Source of the DNA: JAAAPF01 sp964481035 | Lineage (GTDB): Bacteria > Pseudomonadota > Alphaproteobacteria > Geminicoccales > Geminicoccaceae | Direction of reading: 5' to 3' | DNA: 12,774 nt | Assembly: GCA_964481035.1 (NCBI GenBank) | Contig: CAYZSE010000100.1 | Coordinates: 1 to 12,774, forward strand | Shown here: positions 1 through 6,700 of the stretch, piece by piece | Position numbering within the stretch: the first letter of the stretch is position 1 | How the letters are laid out: every line of letters begins with the position of its first letter | The notes under the pieces: generated by a model | Seen by the model: only the letters and a program-made list of their open reading frames with translations | Databases searched by the model: none | What the model was told of the DNA's origin: nothing | Program-made: the position numbers and the translations under genes

Positions 1-1
1 C

Positions 2-94
2 CATTACCGCTCGGCCCCCGACCTGCCGCCCTGGGCGTGCACGGTGCTCGTGGGCTTTGCCGAGGCCAAGGAGGCCATTCCGTGCACGACGTGA
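2..94 (+). CDS. C-terminal end of an unrecognised upstream gene (partial)
   Basis: The second forward frame is open from the window edge to a TGA at 92-94 and gives 30 residues ending in PCTT, with two cysteines (in PPWACTV and IPCTT). The end is positioned as expected for a gene translationally coupled to the permease that follows: its last 13 bases overlap a GTG start at 82, and a strong AAGGAGG lies inside its final codons. I do not recognise the family from this short tail. Because the next gene belongs to a group often found next to metalloid or metal regulators, a regulator is possible, but nothing visible in the sequence shows it. The start lies outside the window. Confidence 0.5.
   Translation, partial: HYRSAPDLPPWACTVLVGFAEAKEAIPCTT
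68..74 (+). promoter_or_regulatory. Ribosome binding site that decides the permease start
   Basis: A perfect AAGGAGG ends 7 bases before the GTG at 82. The in-frame GTG at 37 lacks such a site, and the GTG at 91, which makes a GTGA overlap with the upstream stop, is 16 bases from it, which is too far. This favours 82 as the start. Confidence 0.7.
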
Positions 95-1404
95 TCGAGC
101 GGCGCTGGCTGCTGTTGGCGGTCACCGCCTTCGTCGCCCTCTGGCTCTTGCCGGGCGAGCGCATCACCGGCCTCGACTGGACGGTGCTCGGCAACGCCAT
201 GGGCGAGGGCGTGGCGTTGCTCCACGACTACGCGCGCGAGCACGTCATCCTCTGCCTCGTCCCGGCCTTCCTCATCGCCGGGGCGATGGCCGTCTACGTC
301 TCCAAATCGGCGGTGCTGCGCCTGATGGGGCCGGACGCCAACCGCGCCACCGCCTTGGGCGTGGGCTCGGTCGCGGGCGGCCTTTTGGCCGTGTGGTCCT
401 GGACCGTGCTGCCGTTGTTCGCGAGCCTCTACAAGCGCGGCGCCGGCATCGGCCCGGCAACGGCGTTCCTCTTCACGGGCCCCGCGATCAACGTGATCGC
501 CGTGCTGCTGACCGCCAAGGTTCTGGGCGTGCAGCTCGGCTTCGCCCGCGCCGTCGCCGCCGTGGTGCTCGCCATCGTCATCGGCCTCGTGATGGCCTGG
601 CTCTACCGCCACGAGCGCACGGCGGCGGGTGGCCTCGCCGCCATGCCGGACGACACGCGCCAGGTGGCGCCGACGCTCGCCCTGTTCGGGGCCTTCTTCG
701 CCGTGCTGGTGGTCGCCAATTGGGCCGGCGTCGACGCCGAAACCTCGTGGTTCTGGGCGGCGATCCACGCCCTGAAGTGGTGGCTGGTCGGGGCCTTCGC
801 CGCGTTCGGCGGCTTCGTCCTCGTCCAATTCTACGGCTGGCCCGCCAAGCCGCTGCTCGGCGTTGCGGCCGCCGGCATTTTCGGTGCGGTTGCTTTTCCG
901 AACGAACCGCAGATTGCCCTCGCCCTTGCCATGACCGCGCTCGTCCTCGTGGCGTGGCGGACCAACGACGACGCGCGCGACTGGATGGACGAGAGCTGGG
1001 GCTTCGCCAAGCTGATCCTGCCGCTCCTTCTCGTCGGCGTGTTCGTCGCCGGCGTCCTGCTCGGCCGGCCGGGCGAAGCCGGGCTGATCCCCGAAGCCTG
1101 GATCGCCGCGGCCGTCGGCGGCGAAAGCCTGCGCGCCAACCTGTTCGCCTCGGTCGTCGGCTCCTTGATGTACTTCGCCACCCTGACGGAAGTCCCGATC
1201 GTCGAGGGCCTCAGGGCCGCCGGCATGGGCGAAGGCCCCGCCCTCACCCTGCTCCTCGCCGGCCCCGCTCTGTCGCTGCCCAACATGCTCGCCATCCGCA
1301 GCGTGCTCGGTACCCGAAAAACCGCGGTCTACGTCGCCCTCGTCGTGGTGCTCTCGACCACCCACGGCCGGGCTGATCTACGGGAACGTGATCGTTTGAC
1401 GTGA
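82..1404 (+). CDS. Permease of the ArsP_1/YraQ-like family, apparently frameshifted at its C-terminus
   Basis: The protein is a polytopic inner-membrane permease of the DUF318/ArsP_1 (YraQ-like) group, a family linked to metal or metalloid efflux. About ten hydrophobic segments are visible. The first-half signature reads TVLPLF, then GPAIN near residue 130. The second-half signature reads TEVPI followed by GPALSLPNMLAI near residues 370-400. Two oddities stand out. Where I remember a Cys-Ser-Cys before TVLPLF, this protein has Trp105-Ser-Trp107. Also, the last residues (HGRADLRERDRLT) are hydrophilic and unlike the family, while shifting the frame by one base at about 1361-1366 restores a typical hydrophobic end (TAGLIYGNVIV) with TGA at 1397-1399. 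So the gene probably once ended at 1399. The start at GTG 82 is chosen from the ribosome binding site; as read, the product is 440 residues. A thioredoxin-like gene follows, as is common beside this family. The substrate cannot be read from the sequence. Confidence 0.85.
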   Translation: MHDVIERRWLLLAVTAFVALWLLPGERITGLDWTVLGNAMGEGVALLHDYAREHVILCLVPAFLIAGAMAVYVSKSAVLRLMGPDANRATALGVGSVAGGLLAVWSWTVLPLFASLYKRGAGIGPATAFLFTGPAINVIAVLLTAKVLGVQLGFARAVAAVVLAIVIGLVMAWLYRHERTAAGGLAAMPDDTRQVAPTLALFGAFFAVLVVANWAGVDAETSWFWAAIHALKWWLVGAFAAFGGFVLVQFYGWPAKPLLGVAAAGIFGAVAFPNEPQIALALAMTALVLVAWRTNDDARDWMDESWGFAKLILPLLLVGVFVAGVLLGRPGEAGLIPEAWIAAAVGGESLRANLFASVVGSLMYFATLTEVPIVEGLRAAGMGEGPALTLLLAGPALSLPNMLAIRSVLGTRKTAVYVALVVVLSTTHGRADLRERDRLT

Positions 1405-1569
1405 AGGAAGAAAGAGAAGCCAAGGGGACTTTTGGCCCCCTTGGAAACCCCCGGCACCGGCGTTGCCGGTGCTTCTTCGAAAAGTTGCGGCGGCGAAGCC
1501 GTCGCCCGAGGATCCCAGCGTGCCAAAAGCCCCATGGCCTTGACTGATCAGCACCCGAGGAGACCGCTC
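1405..1569 (+). repeat. Hairpin-rich spacer between the permease and thioredoxin genes
   Basis: The 165-base spacer contains two clean inverted repeats. The first is CCAAGGGG (1420-1427) against CCCCTTGG (1437-1444), with a 9-base loop. The second is GCACCGGC (1454-1461) against GCCGGTGC (1465-1472), with a 3-base loop. Weaker dyads follow around 1488-1510. No run of T follows either stem, so a classical intrinsic terminator is not obvious. The spacer is long compared with the 9- and 24-base gaps further down the cassette. It may be a REP-like palindromic insertion or an mRNA-stability element; a search for other genomic copies would decide. Confidence 0.5.
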
Positions 1570-1806
1570 ATGGTCGAACCGAAAGTTTACGGGACCGGCT
1601 GCGCCAAGTGCAATCGCCTGGAGGCCAACGCCGAGGCTGCCGCGAAGGCGCTCGGGCTCGACTACACCATGGAAAAGATTACCGACCGCGCCGCCATCAC
1701 GGACGCGGGGATCCTGGTGACGCCGGCGCTCGCCGTCGACGGCGAGGTCAAGGTGGCCGGCAAGGCCCCGTCGCCCGAGGAGTTGGGGCCGCTGTTGCGG
1801 GCCTGA
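1570..1806 (+). CDS. Small thioredoxin-fold protein (TM0996/MTH895 redox-active disulfide family)
   Basis: This is a 78-residue cytoplasmic thioredoxin-like protein with no signal peptide. It shows the family pattern: a beta strand (PKVYGTG), the redox pair Cys11-Ala-Lys-Cys14, a helix, a Thr51-Pro52 cis-proline motif (VTPAL), and a final VDGEVKVAGKAP hairpin before the last helix. Its length matches this compact family, which lacks the extra strand and helix of classic thioredoxins. The start at ATG 1570 is supported by GAGGAG at 1556-1561; the reading frame is open further upstream to 1432, but that stretch has no family similarity. These proteins are commonly encoded next to ArsP_1/YraQ-like permeases, as here, and may handle thiol or metal chemistry for the transporter. 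The exact partner is unknown. Confidence 0.85.
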   Translation: MVEPKVYGTGCAKCNRLEANAEAAAKALGLDYTMEKITDRAAITDAGILVTPALAVDGEVKVAGKAPSPEELGPLLRA

Positions 1807-1815
1807 GCGCTGGTC

Positions 1816-2328
1816 GTGCCCGAGCGGTTGCCTGACGACGCCACGCTGTGGCTGGTGATCGGCGGCGGTGCGGCGTCGGTGGTGGCCGCCAGCATGGTGC
1901 TGGGGCAGTGGCTCGAGGCGCCGCCCTGCCATCTCTGCATCGACCAGCGCGCCATGCTCGTCGCGGTCGTGCCGCTGGCCGTCTTGGCCGGGTTGCTTTG
2001 GCGCCGTATCGTCGGCCTCGTCGCCGGCATGGCGGCGGCGGCAGCGACCGTCACGGGTCTCGTGGTCGCCGCCCGGCAAAGCTGGCTGGAGCGTCAAGCG
2101 CCCGAGATCGCCGCGAGCTGCGCCGGGCCGTTGCAGCCGACCCCGACCGAGCGGCTGGCCTAGACCCTCGGCGACGCGGTGCCCTGGCTCTTCGCGGTCG
2201 AAGGGGTGTGCGACGAGATCGGTCCGACCCTGTTGGGGCTTCCCTTCGCCAATGGCGGCCTGCTCGTGTTCACGGCGATCCTCGTCGTCGCCACCACCCT
2301 GTCGTGGCGCTGGCCTGCCGCACGTTGA
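1816..2328 (+). pseudogene. dsbB: DsbB-type disulfide bond formation protein interrupted by an in-frame amber codon
   Basis: DsbB is an inner-membrane protein that reoxidises DsbA and passes electrons to quinone. Read from GTG 1816, the frame shows a first membrane segment, the periplasmic redox pair Cys38-His-Leu-Cys41 followed by IDQRAM, two further membrane segments, and Cys102 in the second periplasmic loop. Translation then meets TAG at 2161-2163. Beyond it the same frame continues for 54 codons with clear family character: LFAVEGVC with the partner Cys132, GPTLLGLP, a final membrane segment, and TGA at 2326-2328. Read through, the protein is about 170 residues, the normal DsbB length. 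The stop removes one cysteine of the second pair and the last helix, so a truncated product should be inactive. One base change (CAG to TAG) would explain it; a sequencing error or amber suppression cannot be excluded. The start is 9 bases after the thioredoxin stop, suggesting an operon. Confidence 0.8.
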
Positions 2329-2352
2329 ACGCTCAGCCCCGAAAGCCCAACG

Positions 2353-3012
2353 ATGTCTCCTACGGCCCTTCGCCTCACCGCCGGCCTCGTGGCGCTCGCC
2401 ATCGTCGGCGGCACTGCGGCCCTGATGACCTCCTCGTTCTTCGATCGTGAACCGGCGAACGGGACCACCGCCACCGTCGATCTCGAAGCGACGTTGGAGG
2501 CCCTCGTCGCGGCGATCGAAGCACCGACCGCAGCCGGCATCGTCCACCAGGGCGACGGCGACGCCGTCCTCACCGTCTTCTCCGCCCCGAATTGCCCGCA
2601 TTGCCGGAGCTTCGCGGCGACGGTGCTGGAGGTCTCGGAGGTGCGGCCGCGGGTGACCGTCCAGGTCCGCGAACTGGCATTGAGCGAGGCCGATCTCGGG
2701 GCCATCGCCGTGACCCGGGCGCTGGAGGAGCAGGGCCTCTACCGGGCCTTCGACGCCGCCTTCGCGGAGGTCGAGGGCCGCTTCGCCACGGCCGAGGCCC
2801 GCGGCCTCGCCGCCCGTCTCGGTGCCGACCCGACCGCGCTGGACGCGCATCTGCGCAACGACCACGCCCGGGAGGTGATCGCCTACAACGAGCGCCTGGC
2901 CAATGCCCTCGGTCTGCGCGCCACGCCCACCGCCATCCTCGCCGGCCACAAGCTCACCGGCGCCGTCGACCGCGACACCCTCCTCGCCTTCATCGACGAA
3001 ACGTCGAGATGA
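2353..3012 (+). CDS. DsbA-like membrane-anchored thiol:disulfide oxidoreductase
   Basis: This 219-residue protein has an N-terminal hydrophobic stretch (about residues 7-26) that acts as a signal or membrane anchor. A short linker is followed by a thioredoxin fold of the DsbA/DSBA-like family with a helical insertion. The active site is Cys81-Pro-His-Cys84 in SAPNCPHC, the same dipeptide as E. coli DsbA, and the cis-proline is Thr191-Pro192 in LRATPTAIL. It would introduce or shuffle disulfides in periplasmic proteins and be reoxidised by a DsbB, which fits the adjacent dsbB 24 bases upstream. Since that dsbB is interrupted here, this enzyme would need another reoxidant. ATG 2353 is chosen because the hydrophobic segment follows directly; the ribosome binding site is weak (CGAAAG), consistent with translation coupled to dsbB. 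Confidence 0.85.
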   Translation: MSPTALRLTAGLVALAIVGGTAALMTSSFFDREPANGTTATVDLEATLEALVAAIEAPTAAGIVHQGDGDAVLTVFSAPNCPHCRSFAATVLEVSEVRPRVTVQVRELALSEADLGAIAVTRALEEQGLYRAFDAAFAEVEGRFATAEARGLAARLGADPTALDAHLRNDHAREVIAYNERLANALGLRATPTAILAGHKLTGAVDRDTLLAFIDETSR

Positions 3013-3160
3013 ACCGCCCGCGCCGCCCCCACCCCCAGCGCAACCCTTCGTCCGTTCGACGCCCCACATCCGAAGCACACCCCACACAGCCCAACGGCCG
3101 TCATGGGTCAGGTTTGCCCCTCGCTGAGGCGGCCCGCGCCGGATCAAAGGTAAACAGAGG
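3013..3160. other. Non-coding spacer after the DsbA-like gene
   Basis: I see no convincing gene, RNA or terminator here. An ATG overlapping the upstream stop (ATGA at 3009-3012) opens a Pro/Arg-rich frame without family similarity, typical of spurious frames in GC-rich DNA. The spacer leads into the toxin remnant. Confidence 0.5.
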
Positions 3161-3360
3161 TTATGCTCCTCCCAGCGGCAGCAGGCGAACGCGGGCGCGA
3201 CCGGCGTCGACCGTCAGCAGCGCTCCGAGTTCCAACTCGATCGACACGGCGTTCCGCGCCGCGATGACGATGGCGGCAGCGGCCTCAGGCGTGACGTTGT
3301 CCGCGCGCAGCTGCACCACACTCGACTTGGCGCCCTTGGTAACGGCGAGGATCGCGCTGC
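3161..3360 (-). pseudogene. C-terminal remnant of a DUF5615 PIN-like toxin
   Basis: Read on the minus strand from about 3358 down to a TAA at 3163-3161, some 65 residues match my memory of the C-terminal half of DUF5615 (Mut7-C-like) PIN-type toxins. The segments are ILAVTKGAKSSVVQLR, then NVTPEAAAAIVIAA, then LELGALLTVD and RARVRLLPL. Full members are about 110-120 residues and start with a strand carrying an acidic catalytic residue (LDENL or similar). No such N-terminal half is visible upstream on this strand: an ATG at 3406 opens the frame, but its first 17 residues are unrelated. No DUF433-type antitoxin is seen. I read this as a broken toxin-antitoxin remnant. The family assignment is from memory and is moderate. 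Confidence 0.6.
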
Positions 3361-3361
3361 A

Positions 3362-3380
3362 GATGGCCGATGGCCGATGG
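3362..3380 (+). repeat. Short tandem repeat GATGGCC at a gene-remnant junction
   Basis: Two and a half copies of GATGGCC occur in a row. The repeat lies exactly where recognisable DUF5615 coding sequence on the minus strand stops and where the small plus-strand ORF begins. It looks like a slippage or illegitimate-recombination scar. Confidence 0.55.
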
Positions 3381-3543
3381 CAAGATGTCGACCAACATCC
3401 ATGCAACGCTACTACCCGACGAGCCCTCGGTCATTAGCGCGGTGATCGACCGCGTCTTTTCCTTCGAGGCCGCGACCGCCGGCGACGACCTCGACTGCCG
3501 CCAGGACTGGCAGAACGTCTGGAAGCTCAACTACAACCGCTGA
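3370..3543 (+). CDS. Small ORF of unknown function, possibly a truncated C-terminus
   Basis: A 57-residue reading frame starts at ATG 3370 (or ATG 3385) and ends at TGA 3541. The composition looks like real protein rather than a GC-driven shadow: VISAVIDRVFSFEAATAGDD, then a Trp- and Asn-rich end (DWQNVWKLNYNR). I do not recognise the family. No strong ribosome binding site precedes either ATG, and the reading frame is stopped upstream at 3340-3342. Because it begins at the tandem repeat joining two remnants, it may be the surviving tail of a larger gene. Expression is uncertain. Confidence 0.35.
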   Translation: MADGKMSTNIHATLLPDEPSVISAVIDRVFSFEAATAGDDLDCRQDWQNVWKLNYNR

Positions 3544-3623
3544 AATCGCGAGCCGCGGGCAGCCTCGGGCGACGCCGCTATCGGCGCGCGAAGGTTGCGC
3601 GCTTGCGGTGCGAACTAGCGAAA

Positions 3624-3630
3624 TTGTCAT
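3624..3630 (+). promoter_or_regulatory. Possible single Pho-box-like half-site (TTGTCAT)
   Basis: TTGTCAT matches 6 of 7 bases of the PhoB half-site CTGTCAT and lies about 124 bases upstream of the phosphoesterase start. No second half-site occurs 11 bases away on either side, so this is weak. It is noted only because PhoB control would fit the product. A good sigma-70 promoter is not evident; TATACG at 3641-3646 lacks a properly spaced -35. Confidence 0.2.
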
Positions 3631-3659
3631 GCTCGGCGGTTATACGCGGCGCCGCTCGG

Positions 3660-3693
3660 GGGCCGGCGCGTCCACGCTGAGACGCGCCGGCCC
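3660..3693 (+). promoter_or_regulatory. Strong 13-bp hairpin directly upstream of the giant phosphoesterase gene
   Basis: A perfect inverted repeat pairs 3660-3672 (GGGCCGGCGCGTC) with 3681-3693 (GACGCGCCGGCCC) around the 8-base loop CACGCTGA. The stem extends four more pairs (CTCG with CGAG) past a 2-base bulge. No T-run follows, so it is not a textbook terminator. It ends 60 bases before the ATG at 3754, and so could be a rho-independent-like stop for upstream transcripts, a 5' leader structure, or a protein-binding dyad. Confidence 0.6.
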
Positions 3694-3739
3694 GAGTTGG
3701 GTTCAGCAAGCGCCGTCGTCGACGAGCGGCGCCGCGATT

Positions 3740-3745
3740 GGGAGA
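3740..3745 (+). promoter_or_regulatory. Ribosome binding site that decides the giant gene's start
   Basis: GGGAGA lies 8 bases before the ATG at 3754. An in-frame TTG at 3697 would add 19 residues (GSASAVVDERRR...), but it directly abuts the hairpin and has no ribosome binding site. The ATG is therefore preferred. Confidence 0.6.
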
Positions 3746-3753
3746 ACGCGGAG

Positions 3754-6700
3754 ATGGCACCGACCGGCGTGTCGACGTTGCAGCTGTTCCATGTGGCCGA
3801 CCAGGAGGCGAACACCAACTCGGTGACGCTCGCGCCGAACTTCTCGGCGGTCCTCGATGCGCTGCGGGCGCAGGACCTCGACGACGACGGGACGCCCGGC
3901 TTCGCCGACACGCTGACGCTGTCCTCGGGCGACGTCTGGATCCCCGGCCTCTTCTACGACGCCTCGGAGAGCATCTTCGGGCCCAAGGGCGGGGCCGACA
4001 TCCTCATCCAGAACGAGCTGGGCATCCAGGCGGTCGCGTTCGGCAACCACGAGTTCGACAACGGCACCGCCATCATCGCCGACCTGCTGGCCGGGATTGA
4101 GACGGCCGAGGGCCTGGAGCCGTTCGGCGGCGCCGATTTCCCCTACCTTTCTGCCAACCTCGACTTCACCGGCGACGCCAACCTCCAGGGCCTCGTGACG
4201 GCCGACGGCCAGGACGCCACGGCGATCCCCGGACGCATCGCCAAGAGCACGGTCGTCGAGACCGAACGCGGCATGCGCGTCGGCGTGGTCGGGGCGACCA
4301 CGCCCACCATCGACGTCATCTCCAGCCCCGGCCCGGACGTCGGTATCGCGCCGGTCGACTTCGACAGCAACGACCCGGCCGATCTGGACGCCCTCGCGGC
4401 GGAGGTCCAGGCCGCCGTCGACGCGCTGCTCGCCGCCAACCCAGAGCTCGACAAGGTGATCCTGCTCGCGCACATGCAGCAGATCGCGATCGAGCAGGCG
4501 TTGGCCGAGCGGCTCGAGCACGTCGACATCATCGTCGCCGGCGGCTCGAACACCCGCCTGTTCGACGAGAACGATGTGGGCTTCGGCGGCGAGCCGGCGC
4601 AGGGCGTCTATCCGATCGTGAAGACGGGCGCCGACGGCAACCCGGTTCTCATCGTCAACACCGACTTCCAGTACAAATATGTCGGCCGTCTCGTCGTCGA
4701 CTTCGACGAGAACGGCGTGATCGTCCCCGAGAGCTACGATCCGGCCGTGAGCGGTGCCTATGCGACCGACGCCGCCGGCGTCGCCCGGGTGGGTGCAGAG
4801 GGGCTGGCCGATCAGGAGATCGTCGCCATCGCCGAGGCGGTGAACGAGGTCATCGTCGCCGGCGAGCGCGAGTTCTTCGCCGTCACCGAGGTCTTCTTGA
4901 ACGGCGAGCGTCAGGGCGGCGGCCTCGACGGCGTGCGCACCCAGGAGACCAACCTCGGCAACCTCACCGCCGACGCCAACCTCGTCTACGCGCGCGAGTT
5001 CGACCCCGAGGTCGTCGTCTCGATCAAGAACGGCGGCGGCATCCGCGCCAGCATCGGCCAGAGGTTCGTGCCCGGCGGCGCCGAGGAGGAGGTGCGCCTG
5101 CCGCCCGAGGGTGTGCCGGGTGCCAAGCCCGAAGGCGGCATCAGCGGCAACGACGTCGCCAACACGCTCGCCTTCAACAACGGGCTTTCGCTCGTGAGCC
5201 TCACGACCGCGCAGCTCGCCAAGGTGCTCGAGCACATCGTCGGCGAGGAAGGCTTCTCCGTCGAGACCGACAGCGGCATGGGCCAGGTCGGCGGCATCAG
5301 GTTCAGCTTCGATCCCGCCCGCGCCCCGGGGGACCGCGTGCTCTCCGCGGGCGTGTTCGACGTCGACACGGGCGAGCTCATCGCCGGGATCATCGAGGGC
5401 GGCGAGGTCGTCGACAACGGCGATCGGACCTTCCGCACGGTGACGCTGAACTTCCTCGCCGAGGGCGGCAGCGGGTACCCGTTCCCCGACTTCGAGGCGA
5501 CCTCCGAGCGCGTCGACATCGGCGCGCCGGAGGAGGCGCCGCGGACGGGCGAGGCCACCTTCGCTGCGGACGGCACCGAGCAGGACGCGCTCGCCGAGTA
5601 CCTGCTCGACGAGTTCGGCCGCGACGAGGGCGATCCGACCTTCGCCGAGGCCGACACGCCGCCGGAGCTCGACGAGCGCATCCAGAACCTCGACTTCCGC
5701 GAGGACACCGTCTTCTCTAGCGACACGACCGCCGGCGACGGCTCGGTCGGGGGCCTGCGCGTCGCCACCTTCAACGCTTCGCTGAACCGCAACGCTGCAG
5801 GCGAGCTCATCGCCGATCTCACGACGCCCGACGACGCACAGGCGCAGGCGGTCGCCGAGATCATCCAGCGCACGCGCCCCGACGTTCTGCTCGTCAACGA
5901 GTTCGACTTCGACGCCGAGGGCCGCGCCGCCGACCTCTTCCGCCAGAATTATCTGGAGGTGGCCCAAGGCGACGACCTCGAGGGCATCGAATACCCCTAC
6001 GTCTTCGTCGCACCCTCCAATACCGGTGTGTCGAGCGGGGTCGATCTCGCCGGCGATGGCCAGATCGACGGCAATGACGACTTCGGTTTCGGCGGGTTTC
6101 CGGGCCAATTCGCCTTCGTGGTCTATTCCAAGCAGCCGATCGTCGCGAGCGACATCCGCACCTTCCAGGAGTTCCGGTGGAAGGACATGCCGGGTAACTT
6201 GCTGACCAACGATCCCACCGACAATCCGCTCGACGAGTTCTACACGGCGGAAGGCATCGAGGTCCTGCGGCTGTCCTCCAAGAACCACGTCGACCTGCCG
6301 GTCCGCGTCGGCGAGGAGATCGTCCATATTCTGGCGGCGCATCCGACGCCGCCGGTCTTCGACGGTGACGAGGACCGCAACGGCAAGCGCAACTTCGACG
6401 AGATCCGCTTCTGGCAGGACTACGTCGCCGGTGCCGACTACATGACCGACGACCAGGGCCGCAGCGGCGGTCTGGCGGCGGACGCGCGCTTCGTCATCGT
6501 CGGCGACTACAACGCCGATCCCTTCGACGGCGACAGCTTCCCCGGTGCTGCGCAGCAGCTCTTGACGCACAGCCTCGTCGACGGCTCGCCTACGGACGCG
6601 GACGTCACGCCCACGAGCGCCGGTGGGCCCGACGCCGCCGAACGGCAGGGCGGCGCCAACCTCGTTCATCGCGGCGATCCGGCCTTCGACACGGCCGACT

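Noticed and set aside
4..1365. Minus-strand open frame of 453 codons opposite the permease
   Set aside because: His/Gly/Arg/Glu-rich antisense translation; the plus strand encodes a clear membrane protein with family signatures.
1378..3147. Minus-strand open frame of 589 codons across the redox cassette
   Set aside because: It lies opposite four recognisable plus-strand genes and has only Gly/Arg/Asp-rich filler sequence.
3009..3437. A coupled ORF starting at the ATGA overlap after the DsbA-like gene
   Set aside because: The translation is Pro/Arg-rich without structure and runs through the antisense toxin remnant, so it is more likely spurious.
3624..3646. TTGTCA and TATACG as a sigma-70 promoter
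   Set aside because: The spacing is only 11 bases, too short for a functional -35/-10 pair.
3697..3753. TTG 3697 as the start of the giant protein
   Set aside because: It directly follows the hairpin, has no ribosome binding site, and adds 19 residues unlike the usual start of these proteins; ATG 3754 has GGGAGA at 8 bases.
3703..6669. Long minus-strand open frame of 988 codons opposite the giant gene
   Set aside because: It is a GC-driven shadow of the plus-strand codons, rich in Arg, Glu, Val and Gly with no recognisable domain, while the plus frame shows ordered catalytic motifs.
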